Of a stretch of 64,000 bases of DNA, positions 25,130 to 36,700 are shown one piece after another; positions within the stretch are counted from its first letter, which is position 1, and every line of letters starts with the position of its first letter. Below the pieces are notes generated by a model that saw only the letters and a program-made list of their open reading frames with translations, made no database searches and was not told where the DNA came from. The position numbers were made by a program, and so were the translations under genes. This DNA is from Macrotrachela quadricornifera (taxonomy: Eukaryota; Rotifera; Eurotatoria; Philodinida; Philodinidae), in NCBI GenBank assembly GCA_022393335.1, contig JAJEKB010020889.1, positions 413,195 to 477,194 of the forward strand. Reading direction: 5' to 3'.

Positions 25130-25460
25130 AAAATGTTGACTCTATCGAGAACAAACGAATATCGCACAGACACACTGTTAAGGTATATGGCTTTTTCATG
25201 ATTTTTCATAAGTGTGATATTGAATAAATATTAACTGCAGCATATCTATCCCTATTATTTTGCATCATTTTATAGCTCTTAACAAGTTCTATCTACTCTG
25301 AAAGAATTGGTATTGGTAATATGGAAAAGAAACAAATATCACACTGACGCATTGTCAAGATATATGAGTTTTTCATAGTTTTTCGATACTGTCATACAGA
25401 GGAAATCTTGTCCGCAACCTATTTACCCCTATAACTTAGCGTCACTTTGCAGCCCATGAA
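25130..25460. repeat. diverged tandem duplication, ~185-bp unit
   Basis: The segment near 25146-25205 (ACAAACGAATATCGCACAGA, then a TATGGCTTTTTCATG block) recurs near 25330-25390 as AACAAATATCACACTGACGC followed by TATGAGTTTTTCATAG. Confidence 0.5.
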
Positions 25461-25679
25461 ATTCTCTATCTAATGGTATATGATAGTTGAAGTTTCGTTT
25501 TCATTATGATAAATCTTTTCTTTGAAAAAAATTAAAAAACCGTGCAATTTGCTCAGGGTATAGCTAGTTTTCATAATAATCCCCCAGTATAAATAGCTAT
25601 CGAGTTGGGATTTTTTCCATTTTATAATTCTTTTTAGTTGCGACAAAACCGTGTATCTAGAACAGCCCAAAACCGTTAG

Positions 25680-26110
25680 TCACCTGAGATATATTTAGGC
25701 ACACTGGCCTCAGGATACGGATTTTGTGCATTTCGGGACCTGTTTAAGCAACTTTCGCTAGAAAAGCTACGGTTTCATTCAAAATTAATATCATATTCGG
25801 AATCAGCATTAAAAACTGAGTCGATTCATATATATTTTAAATAGTTCTGAGAAAAAAATTATTTTTTGAAAAAATCCCTGTACCTCCTCTCAGGGATGGT
25901 CTGGTGAATAATGACAATTTTTTCGATAACTCAGTCATCTCTTGACAGATCCTTCTCATTTTCGAACTCGACCGAGATATTGATGAGACAATTGTGTGCA
26001 CAAAATTTCAGCTCAATCGAATGTAATTGTGAAGAGTTATCGTGTAAACGGCCGGACGGACACACTGACCGATTCTATATGTGTACTCACTTTTTGAGTA
26101 CACAAAAATA
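25680..26110. repeat. dispersed repeat ending in CGGCCGGACGGACACAC
   Basis: The motif 'ATATTCGGAATCAGC' near 25793 is shared with the tandem units at 63.05 and 63.36 kb. Downstream, 'ATTTCAGCTCAATCGAATG' and 'ACGGCCGGACGGACACACTG' resemble the 3' part of widespread invertebrate repeats. No coding capacity. Boundaries are approximate. Confidence 0.45.
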
Positions 26111-26459
26111 AGTTTCTACGTGCTCTATCTGTATTTTTGTGACAATTTTTTCACTAGACGATACATCAAAATCTTCTCTATGATCTGAGAGTATTTGAAA
26201 CATTTTTATGAAAAAATCCAGATTCCAAGCAAATCTTTTTTGGAGAACTGTAGAGTAAAAAATTCAACTGAAACATACCCTTCGGAAAAAGTTAATTAAC
26301 TAACTGTTAAAATTTCAAAAAAAAACCTAAAAATCAGATTTAAATACCATTTAAATGACATTTCTGACTACTACTCATTCACCGTTTTGTTTTGCAGCCT
26401 AACAACTATATATACAAGTGTTTTTTTTTCTCATTTCATGCGCATTTTCTGAGAACGAT

Positions 26460-27010
26460 TTCAGAGATTTACCAGCAAAACTAGGAATGATCCAAATAAA
26501 ATCGCGCGACTAGAAATGATCCTAATGAGATCGAGAAACTAGAAATGATCCTAGTGAAATCGAGAGACTAGGAAACATCCTAGTACAATTCTAGCGAAAG
26601 ACACACAGAAATCCTCTAGTGCTGCGTGAGGAAATCCCAATGAAACCCTGTAGGAATCATAGAAATTCTTAGGAATTTCTTAAGGAAATCCTACTGAAAT
26701 CATATGGACTTCCTGGAGATCCTTGAATAATACTCAAGGAAATCCAAGAAATCTTTGAGAAAATCCAAAAAATCCTTGAGGAAATCCAAAAAATACTTGA
26801 GGAAATCTAAGAAATATTAGAGAAATTCTAAGGGGGAATTCTAACAATTTATGAGAAATTTTGAACGAAATCCTGGAAATTTATTCAGAAATTCTTAAAT
26901 TTATGGATAAATGGTAAGCGAAATCCTTTAGGAATCCATCAGGAAATCTGAGAAATACTAAGTGAAATGTTGAACAATTTTTCTGAATAATCATGGGAAA
27001 ATACCTAAAG
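26460..27010. repeat. degenerate short-period tandem repeats
   Basis: A ~30-bp unit (CTAGAAATGATCCTAATGAG variants) occupies the first ~120 bp. A ~26-bp unit around 'AATCCTTGAGGAAATCC' then decays gradually toward 27000. Confidence 0.6.
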
Positions 27011-27099
27011 AATCACTTTCATCAGAAATAGAATTTATGATAAGTTTAATAATGGACTTTGCAGAAGAAATGCTAAAAAGAGTATAGGAAATCTAGTAG

Positions 27100-27350
27100 G
27101 TTTTTAAGAATAGGATACGTTGTGATTTCCAGCGGTTTACGGTTTCGGTCCCGCCGTTTCCGGTGGTTTACGCTGTGATTTCGATGATATTCTGTGGGAT
27201 ATTGAATTCTTCCAGCTTTTTCCGATTGCTGGAATTCAAAGGATTTGAACGGTTCTGGTACGGAGAAATTCCGGCGGGAATACTGCTTCCATATTCCGTG
27301 ATTTTTTCCTGCAGGTTCCGGCCACTGGAACGATCGACCTGGGTTCATAT
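27100..27350. repeat. GC-rich repeat island (CGGTTTACGG / TTCCGG words)
   Basis: An abrupt GC-rich patch of overlapping words such as GGTTTACGG, TTTCCGGTGG, TTCCGGC and TGGAACG. Similar islands occur at 46.53-46.74 kb and 61.19-61.52 kb. Open frames on both strands are compositional. Confidence 0.5.
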
Positions 27351-27695
27351 TCGTTATCTATATGTTATTTATGTATTAGTATAGTCTGAAGAAGAATATT
27401 CGAAACACGTTCCTAATATTATCGTGTTTGTTTTGTATTCAAATAAATCTATGTACGTTTTCTTTTTCTTAATTCCTCAGATTTATTAATCTATTCAAAT
27501 TTCATTCTCGGATAAGTTTCTGAGCATAATCTATCTATACTATCCATAAAGAGTAGATTTGAAATCATCAATAAGTTACATTGAATAAATAGTTCAAGCT
27601 TCATCAACAATTGAATTGACGAATTGAATCGACTCACATATCAAAAAAGAAAAAACAATTTGATTCCTAAAATCCTTCTTAAAAGTCCTTATATA

Positions 27696-28645
27696 CTGTG
27701 GGAGCGAATTGAATTTCTCCCCTTCGTATTTTTGAGTTTTTATCACTATAGTTCTTTTTTTTTTACCTAATATATATTGTGAGAAAGCCCAGAATACGCT
27801 GCATCTTTTGGTGTATTAAGTTTGAGCATTAAATACAATTAGAAGTATAAAAAATGTGTTAGAAGAAAATCTAACATTTTTTTTTACTACATGATGTTCA
27901 TAATAATGTGACATACTCTATTTCAGCTTCGGTAAATGATAGAATGTTGCATTTTTTTCAAAAGATGCCTCATGAAAAGCTCTATAAAAAGAATATGATT
28001 AAAATCATATTCCTGTTCTAATGGTTCTTCCTATAGTCAAAAATGCACAACCTTCATGATAGTGTCGGTTTCTGTCATATTGAAAATGTTAAGAATACTT
28101 TTTGTTTTGCATGTATGGTAACGTTAGAAAATGATAGAATATTGACTTTGGTTTTAAAAGACGCGCCGTTCAAAGTTGCACAAAAGCTGTATTAGGATAA
28201 TTCCTATAGAGTATCAGAAATGTCTTCCAAGCATTTTCAATATGACGGAAACTGATACTGTGATATAGGCTGTTTATTTTGAGTATGAGAAAGACCATTA
28301 GAACAGCCGAAAATGATTTTAATCATACCCTTTTTAAAGAGCTTTTCATGGGGCATCTTTTGAAAAAAAAATGTAACAATCTATCATTTACCTAAGCAGA
28401 AATATGTCCAAAATAAAGTATATTACAACATTATGGACACCTATTTTTGTAATAAAAAAAATGTTAGATTTTCTTCAAATACATATTTTATACTTCAAAT
28501 TGTATTTGATGCTCAAACTAAACACGCCAAAAGATGCAGCGTATTCTGAACTTTCTCAAGATATATAGCAGGTCAAAAAATAAAAGAACTATAGTGATAA
28601 AAACTCAAAAATAAGAAGAAAAGGGAATTCAATTCGCCTCCACAG
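27696..28645. mobile_element. 950-bp foldback element, TA-flanked, ~200-bp arms
   Basis: The termini CTGTGGGAGCGAATTGAATT (left) and CTGTGGAGGCGAATTGAATT (right, read inward) lie next to TA on both sides. The arms match through 'AACTATAGTGATAAAAACTC' and 'GATGCAGCGTATTCTG' for about 200 bp. Internal copies of the dispersed core occur near 27960, 28160 and 28345. No transposase. Confidence 0.78.
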
Positions 28646-29163
28646 TATTTCATTAGTTATTTTTCATTGTACAACTGATTTTTCTATTCGAAAAAAATAA
28701 GGACTATGTTGAATAAATATACAGGTTGATTTTTTGTCTTGCATCGAGCAAAGAATCGAAAGAAAAGATAAAACTGTATAATGAAGCGTGATGAAAAAAA
28801 AACGTGTATGAAAAATATTCACCCATATCTATCTCGTCATGGTATGTATGAAATAGCACGGTTGACTGATTCACGTAAATAAACATTACTTGGAAAAAAA
28901 CCAAGTAACTTCAGTGAATATAAATACGTAAGATAACTTGATTCTAACATACATAAAAACAACATCAATATATTGCAGTGTTAATCTTTGTCGTAAGTAT
29001 ATCTAGTTATTTATATACTGATTCTCCTATGTAATGCGACACATCATACATAACTATTTATTTCAGAATTCGAAATAAATGTTTGTATCACGTTGTACAG
29101 TAAACTCAGAAATGTAAGAAAATATACTTTATTATTCGGAAGATTGCTTCGAAATATCTTTAA
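28646..29163. other. gene-free stretch
   Basis: Nothing recognised. Confidence 0.35.
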
Positions 29164-29342
29164 AATGTATATGTTGCAGTAGAAATTATAATTCAGTAGA
29201 ATTTAAAATTCTGCTAGTAGAAATTAAAATTTTAATTTTTCCTGTAGTAGAATTTTAAATAGCCATATAGGAAAAATTAAAATTTTAATTTCTACTAGTA
29301 GAATTTTAGTAGAATTTTAATTTCTACTGCAACATATACATT
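29164..29342. mobile_element. 179-bp palindromic MITE
   Basis: The ends AATGTATATGTTGCAGTAGA and, from the right inward, the same sequence enclose nested TAGAATTTTAAAATTCTA-type palindromes. This compact hairpin is built from 'AGTAGAAATTAAAATTTTAA' words. Confidence 0.75.
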
Positions 29343-29673
29343 AAGCATTAATTGCAATTTTCTCCATTGAAATGTATTTTATTTTGCTTTGAAACTACGT
29401 ATGCATCCCAATGTGAAGTTTCAACCTTCGCTATCAAATGTTGTTTAAATTGTTGTATGATTTTTCTGTAGGAAACAGAAGAAACATTATTCCTTTTATC
29501 TACGTGAAGTTATTCTGAAAATAATACTAGATCAGTATGCCTGTAATAACATTACGAAAAGATCTTATTTTTAATTTCAGTAACCCACTTATGGGATATC
29601 AATGAAAACGGAATAGTAGATAGTGATTGACTTTTGACAATTATTGAAATGTGGTACTTTTTTCTCAAAAATA

Positions 29674-29915
29674 TCACACGCTGAACAGGATAAATGTAAC
29701 GCTATTACGAAAATCTCTTTTTTGGCACAATTTTTGTTTATATAATAGATCAGTAAGTACGATAATACGAGTATGAGATAAGTAATCGTTGTATTGCTGA
29801 TGGAAAACGAAACTTGTATAAAATTGACGTTTCTTTTGAATCGGAATTGTATCGGAATCGTCATGCTTTGGTTCAGAGTCGAGATTGAAATTGCCCGTTT
29901 CTTGGAAAAAAACAT
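29674..29915 (-). CDS. possible internal exon of an unrecognised gene
   Basis: A minus-strand frame with no ATG opens directly after an acceptor-like ...AACCATAG (29916-29917 is the AG). It encodes hydrophilic, gene-like sequence (FQETGNFNLDSEPKHDDSDT, then IPIQKKRQFYTSFVFHQQY) before stopping at 29674-29676. A possible donor GTACTTAC lies inside it, near 29755. No partner exons could be defended, and no domain is recognised. The overlapping 108-aa ORF in another frame looks like its shadow. Confidence 0.25.
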
Positions 29916-30129
29916 CTATGGTTTCTTTTGGTTAGACCTAGTTACACATAGTGCTAAAATGTATTAAAAAATATAGAATTATTATGATTAACAAATAATT
30001 CAAAGATTATATATCAAATACTAAACTAATCCTTAAAAAATCGGAATGTGCATATATTCATCTTTCAAAAATCTAAAAATGCCAAAAAGCATGTAGTATT
30101 TAACTAAAAACTGAATAACAGTTCTTTCA

Positions 30130-30440
30130 AGATAAATTTGAAAAACTTCCGAAGAGTATTCATAAATAAGTCCTATGAACATTTAAGAACCATTTTTAAA
30201 TGCACCTTAAAAATCTCTAAAAGCCACTCTTAGATAAACCTAAAAGAATCTCTGGAAATCATTTCTAGATAAACTTTAAAACTCCTTAAAAACTGTTCTT
30301 CGGTGAGCTTGAAAAATCTTCGAGAGCCATGATTAAATGAACTTGAAAACCTCTACAAATTATCTTTAGATAAACTTTGAAATCTCGCAAAAACCACTAT
30401 CTAGAAAACCTGAAAGCTCTAAAGAACTGCTTTCAGAACA
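30130..30440. repeat. degenerate tandem repeat, ~55-60 bp unit
   Basis: Variants of 'TAGATAAACTTTAAAACTC', 'CTCTAAAAGCCACTCTTAG' and 'CTTGAAAAATCTTCGAGAGC' recur about every 56-60 bp. The 78-aa minus ORF here is a by-product. Confidence 0.5.
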
Positions 30441-31812
30441 GTTTTCGGTAACTTGATATTTGGAATTTTCAGGTAGGTCTTGAAAAACTGTAGACAATAT
30501 GTCGTAGCTTTCAAATTTAAAAGAAAATTGTTTTTGGCAAATATCATAAAGAGAGGAGTCATAATTTATTACCATATTTTCTCTACGTGAAATAAGCCTC
30601 ATTTCTTTAGCTAGCGTGTTTGGTTGACTTCACATGATTCTTTGTAAAGCAGTTTTTTTTAAAGATATAGCGAAGTTTTAAACTTAACCAATGCATTATA
30701 GCCGAGATATGATAATTCTACGAATAGCATCAAAAATAGCATTTTACGGATCCTTTTTTTATTAATTGGCGACATTTTCTTGTCAATCATTTATACGAGA
30801 TCTTTTCACGATATATTGTCATTAATGTAAATTTAACTTCTGAAAACTTTCTCATACATAAATTTGGAGATGCATAGTACAATCATCATTTTTCAACAAC
30901 CGTATCTGAGCAGCATGACTATTCTTCTCTTTTGAAAAAGAAATCTCAAGAGATATTCCTTTTCTTTATTAAATATACTAGTTTAAAGATATATTGATTG
31001 TTGACGACATGTACGACAAGTTTTGGCCTTTCATATGTTTAAATGCAAGAAATCAACGTACAAGACGTATGGTTTGAGTAGCATACATCATTCTTGAAGA
31101 CAGGAATGTGAATTCTATATGAATGAGACACTGATAAAAGAGAATAAGGTCATCCTGTAATGAGTCTATTGAAAACTAATTGATTATTATTAGCATAGAA
31201 TTGTTTATGCACCCTGTGTACAAATAGTCAGCATATATTGGCTTTAGATATCAATCCGAAAGTTCAATATTTCAATTGTCATTCGTGAGCCATTTATTTT
31301 TACTTTTCAAGAAAAAGTGGATTAACTTATTGTATTGTAACTTACAAAGTAATGTTATAGAATTTATTCATAGTATACAGTACCTGCATGAACATTTACA
31401 TTATCATTATTTACAATACTGAATAACAACTCCTTTGAAAATAAAACAAAATTATCATACAAATGGCTTATCGGACTGATGAACGTTCAACTAGATTGTT
31501 GATTTTTAAAGAACACGTTTCATATCTACTACTGTATTACTATCCATTAAGATGAAATTTTTCTGAACCCAGTATCTTGTTAAACTCTGTATTTTATTAA
31601 ATGAGAAACTCTTTTAAAACATTAGTGTTAATTGAAAGGTTTAACACTATCCTTTTTGAATTATGTAGCTCAGCGTAGAATATTATCGATAAGATAGAAA
31701 TTAATGCCAGTTCACCTGCACTTGATTTTATTTCATGACAAAAATATATGTTCCATAGTGAAAAATTGTTAGAGACTGGCTATCACTGGTGCTAAACGTA
31801 AAGAGAGAGAGA
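30441..31812. other. gene-free stretch
   Basis: No gene or clear repeat was recognised. Confidence 0.35.
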
Positions 31813-32046
31813 CTATATGTATATATAGCGACCAATTTGTTCATCTGACGATAAAACACATAAAATGTAATTCTGAGTTTCAGGTAGTGAAAAGCAAGAA
31901 TAACACGTGACACAATTGGGATAAAGGCAACAACGAAGGTAGACAGTTTCGAGCGTTATATCGAAAGAATATAAGGAGGATAGAGATGAAATAAAGACAA
32001 CCAATAATATCCACATATTTTTAGATTTGATAATTATATTGTTCAT
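31813..32046 (-). CDS. hypothetical 77-aa secreted Cys-rich peptide
   Basis: From ATG (32044-32046) the ORF gives a short basic start (MNNIIIKSKN), a strong hydrophobic stretch (MWILLVVFISSLSSLYS) and then a segment with six Cys in about 40 residues (RCCLYPNCVTCYSCF, then one later Cys). A signal peptide plus clustered Cys is the usual look of a small secreted peptide. There is no known family, the C-terminus is unremarkable, and no splice sites are needed. The evidence is composition and layout only. An alternative GTG upstream is unlikely. Confidence 0.35.
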   Translation of the reverse strand: MNNIIIKSKNMWILLVVFISSLSSLYSFDITLETVYLRCCLYPNCVTCYSCFSLPETQNYILCVLSSDEQIGRYIYI

Positions 32047-33786
32047 CTTCAAATGTTTGTTTGATAGAATTTTCACAATTTTATTGATTGCTAAGAAATA
32101 TTTTCAATTAATAAAAAGCTATTTTAAATGCTATTAATGCAATTATTATATTTCACCCACAATTCATTTGTTAGGTTTAAAAATTTTCTTGTATGCCCAA
32201 AAAATATTGTTCTATAAAATAGGTTAGCTTTCATTTCGATCTAAAATTTTTGATTGAACGGTTATATTTAAGGCACAGTCATGTTTCTTGTGTAGTGATT
32301 ACGTAGAAGTAGTAACACTGACACTCATGCATTCAGTTGTTTAGACATGGATGTTGATTTACGCTTACCTTCTGTATTCATACAAGACATACGCTCTGTG
32401 TATAAGTGTCAAATTCATTAGTGTCTTTGCCTGCAACATGAATAAAATTTTGCTGAATTCGTCATATCAATACTATAGAATTGTATTTGTAAAAACCATT
32501 ACTAATATAATTCAACATCGGCGTACATGTTCTTTTTTTAAGATTGTAATAGACATAGAGTAATGTGCAAAACTTTAGTTTTTTTCCATAGCTATTCTTG
32601 TATTGTTCGTTAAATAAGAGCATGTATCTAAAAGAATGCACTATATTGACTGGAAAAACTTGTTCATTTGTTGAAGTCTTCAATGGTTATTAGCTTTCAT
32701 GCATATACATGCATCTTATTTGCTATTTACCATAAAAAATAAATAGAAGTATTTGAATAAATTTTAAAAAAATATTTCACGAATTTCTTGAAACAATTTG
32801 TTTATTGTTTAATCAAACAATTCTCTTCGTTATAAGTAAATAAGAATATTTTTAAAAATTCTTCAAAGTTATAATATCGCAGAATAGCAGGTATTCTGAC
32901 AATGAAAGCAACATTTCCATTGAGGTGATCGTTCAGTAGTTTCTGGGCAGGAATTTGAAGCGGATTTTACGATGAAAAAAAGATCGAAGAAAATTAGTAA
33001 GTTACACATGAACTAGCTTAACTTTCTGCATTGCGATGAAAATCTTCTAAATCTTGTTTGAAAAAAAAATATAAAAGGACTTTCCAAGAGGAGCATGTCT
33101 AGAAACTTTTTCAGTAATCATAGTTTTTTTACTTCGTAACAAATATGATTTTGTAGCTGTTTAAAAGAAGGATCATCAAATGAGTGAGCTTAAAATTTTA
33201 ATCATTTCAATTTTCAAATTTAAATATCCATCGAAAGATGCAGATAGATAATAATCTCATGAAATTAAATAATTAACTGGTGATTTATATGAAAGATTGA
33301 AGTCTTATTAAAGAACTATCAGGTTCATAATTTCCATACTATCTTATCTTATTTAAATAATTCTAAAAATGAATTCATTGCACTAAAATCGACCATAAGA
33401 ATATGGTTCAAAAATAAGTTATTTTGTTGGTCGCTTCTATCAGTCAATATTCTTTCAAAACTCTTTGAAACTGATACCAAAACGCTATTTTCAACGTATT
33501 CTTTCAGCTAATGTATGATTCAAGAGGGTTGGCCAAGAAAAATATCAGTGAATCAATTTGCTTTCTTATACATTTCCATCATTTCGAAAAATAACATAGT
33601 AGCTTTTAAATTTTTTTAAATAAGATTGTTGAAATCTCGTCACTTATCGAAAAGCTATGTGTAATTTGAAAGAGCAAATATCAGTATATTTTTCTATGAT
33701 AAAAAGTCAACTTGATATTTTTTCGAAACAATGGTGTATCTGAGAAGGCCCTTAAACAGTCGGAAGTAAGATTTTGCCGAACTATG
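32047..33786. other. gene-free stretch
   Basis: Nothing supported. Short ORFs near 32.35-32.68 kb overlap on both strands. Confidence 0.35.
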
Positions 33787-34096
33787 CACTGAAAACAAAA
33801 AAGGTGTTCGCCGAAACCATTTTTGAAACGAGATCGAAACCCTTTTAAGGGTTTCGTATCAACCTAAGATGCTTCCATCAGACTTGTTAAAGGCTAAGCA
33901 ATCTTTTCTGAAGGTTTCGTAGTTTTTCTACGAAACCTTCAAATGGTTTAGAATTCGTTTCAAACTGCGAAACCCTCTAAAGGCTGCATTTGGCCTAAAA
34001 AACATTTTTAAAGGGTCTTCATTTTCCACGAAACCTTTTCTTATTTCACGAAACCCTATTAGGTTTCGATGAACACCTTTTTTTGTTTTCATTGTG
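33787..34096. mobile_element. 310-bp MITE with CACTGAAAAC ends
   Basis: The left end is CACTGAAAACAAAAAAGGTG. The right end read inward is CACAATGAAAACAAAAAAAG. The interior is dense in 'CGAAACC' words and their inverses, including a perfect GAAGGTTTCGTAG...CTACGAAACCTTC hairpin near 33925. CACTG termini can occur in CMC/EnSpm elements. No target duplication is resolved. Confidence 0.65.
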
Positions 34097-34858
34097 GATG
34101 AACGATTGTGAGCTGCCTATTGCACTTCATTTTAGAAAACCTCAACAGAAACTTCAACGATCGGTTTTTTTACAAAATGATCGTGCATGATGATATTATA
34201 CAGTTTTTTGTACATGCGTATTTAGTTGCCAATAGTTTTCAAAACTGAATTTAACGAAAAATAATAGATAATGCATCGATCGAATTTATCCAAGGGTCAA
34301 ACGCGTCGCGCCGATGAGCTTTATCTTGAACTAGGACGGACAAAAAAAACGATCAAAAATAAATTCTTATATGAATTATACGTATAACTCAAGAAATATC
34401 TATTCTGTTAGAATAGCTACAGAAACCAAAATAGTGTAAATAAAATGAAAACTTTTGTCAAACTACGTTAGAAGAGCAAAGCATACGTTTTATCGATGTT
34501 TATTATTGTATTCCAAATAATGATTTTATTGTAGTGGTTGAGACTTAGAAGCTTTTGATGAAGTTTGCAACAAATAAGAGATTCTAACTATAAATATTCA
34601 TCTGTATAAAAGTGCTTTTGCCTGGGTAACGGATTTTTTTTCGAAGCCAAATATAGAGTATATACGACACTTTAGGTATTGAATAAATATATGTCTATAA
34701 GAAATAGTATATGCCAACCTTTCGTGGTAATCGTGAGTCCATATATCACTGAAATTATGTAATGAATGATTTGCAAGATCCGTACATGTACTAGAGAGTG
34801 ATTATAAATGCGTTATTGCTATCGAAAATGTAGTATTTTTGGAAATAAATTGCTATAC
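34097..34858. other. gene-free stretch
   Basis: Nothing recognised. Confidence 0.35.
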
Positions 34859-34861
34859 TTA

Positions 34862-35481
34862 CGAGGGAGAGTCACCAACTTAAAAATCGCTTTTCAGCTG
34901 ATACTTTGTGCATAAGTAGATCCTAGCGAGACTAGTAAAGGTCTAAAATGTTAAGCGCTAATAGACCTTTCTTTTCGAGTTATAGTCGTTTTACTAAAAT
35001 TTCAGCCTGTGCTTGAGTACATACTCAAAAATCGAATGACCGTATTTCGATCTGAATTTCTGTCAATACGCAGGTCTAGCGATAGCTAACAGACCTTACA
35101 AAATTTCAGTCCAATCGGACGCTTCTTTCACGAGACAATAAATCTTCAAGAAGTACTCATATTTCACCAATGATTCATAAAAATCTGTTTATTTTGAAGA
35201 TTTATTATCTCGTGAAAGAAGCGTCCGATTGGACTGAAATTTTGTAGGGTCTGTTAGCTATCGCTAGACCTGCGTATTGACAGAAATTCAGATCGAAATA
35301 CGGTCATTCGATTTTTGAGTATGTACTCAAGCACAGGCTGAAATTTTAGTAAAACGACTATAACTCGAAAAGAAAGGTCTATTAGCGCTTATCATTTTAG
35401 ACTTTTACTAGTCTCACTAGGATCTACTTATGCACAAAGTATCAGCTGAAAAGCGATTTTTAAGTTGGTGACTCTCCCTCG
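34862..35481. mobile_element. 620-bp near-perfect hairpin element, TTA-flanked
   Basis: The two arms of about 290 bp start CGAGGGAGAGTCACCAACTT and end with its inverse, separated by about 45 bp. I see only a handful of mismatches, for example AAAATGTTAAGCGC against GCGCTTATCATTTT. TTA occurs immediately outside both ends (34859-34861, 35482-35484), as expected for a 3-bp PIF/Harbinger-type duplication. No ORF. Confidence 0.82.
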
Positions 35482-35822
35482 TTAGACCTAGAGAAGTCAA
35501 AAATCCATTCAACTATTTCCTCGTCCTCAGAACTAATTAAAGTTATTGTGGATTATACCAGCAAAAAATTGGAAGTTACTTATAGGTGATTGTACTGTAG
35601 TCTGTAGATACTTTGGATAATGAAAGTGTATTCATCCAGCACTTCCACATCTTCTCCACAGGATTCGACATTTTAGTCGATCATATATCACACCTTTTCG
35701 CAACGCTTAATTTATCTTAAATCACACTTTAGAATTATAATTATGATTTTGACAAAAATTAATCTTTAGTATAATAAATTTTTATGTTTTTTAAGAATCA
35801 GTTTGAAACCTGATATTAACAA

Positions 35823-36700
35823 ATGGCTTCAAAATATCCTGATAATAATGATTCACAACATAATCAACGATTTTCAGATTTTGATCGAGAACCCCTTCAA
35901 ATGTTAACCCCTATTCAAGGTTATGAAAAAAAACCTCTGGTTACAATTGAAGAAGCTATCGAACCAATAGTTTCAGTTGTACCCGATGTTAAACGAATGG
36001 CATATGTTGTTAAAATGAAATGTAAAAATCCTCCAGCTGATGGCCTTTCAAAAGATGAATCAGCTTCAATAATACTTTATTCAATGGAATGGGAACCAAA
36101 AGAGGAATGCCTTTATTATGTATTAAATGCAACTCTTCGTTCTGAAAATCGACAAAAGTTAATTCCATGGTTTTTATTCTTAAAACTAATTTTAACTGCA
36201 CTTTCGCGTCTACCATCACAAACACGTGTTGTCTATCGTGGTATTAAACGTGATATGAGAAAAGATTATCCTGAAGGAGAAATAATTATTTGGTGGGGAT
36301 TTAGTTCATGCACATCAACTATGGGTACTCTTAATAATGAACAATTTTTGGGTACGACAGGAACAAGAACTTTTCTTAGTATTGAATGTGTGAGTGGAAA
36401 AGATATTCGAAATCATTCGACTTATCATAATGAAGATGAAATTCTTCTTCCACCTGGACGACAATTCAAAGTTGTTTCTTGCCTTACCCAATCAGGTGGT
36501 CTTCATATGATACAACTTAAAGAAATTGAAGCACCATATGCACTTCTCGAACCTCCATCAAAAGTAACTCAATCTTTTCTTATTATTTAATCAATAATTA
36601 ATTTATAATATCATATCTGAATTTTTTTAAGAATATTTCACAAGTTTCTAAACCTGCTCCAGTCATTCCTCGGTCAGTATCCAAATCAGTAAGCAGGTAA
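35823..36700 (+). CDS. NAD-dependent arginine ADP-ribosyltransferase (R-S-ExE type), two exons
   Basis: Exon 1 is 35823-36563, a 68-nt intron is 36564-36631 (GTAACT...TTTAAG), and exon 2 is 36632-36700, giving 269 aa. Without splicing the ORF would end at 36590 with an unnatural tail. The catalytic triad of the clade is visible: Arg139 in VYRG, the FSSCTS strand at 160-165 and E-D-E at 204-206 with Glu206 as the expected catalytic residue. A proline-glycine turn (LPPGRQFKVV) follows, as in vertebrate and rotifer ARTs. No signal peptide or membrane anchor is present, so it is probably cytosolic. The family transfers ADP-ribose from NAD+ to arginine. The target is unknown. The N-terminal region (RFSDFDREPLQMLTPIQGYE) is typical of the expanded bdelloid family. 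Confidence 0.88.
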
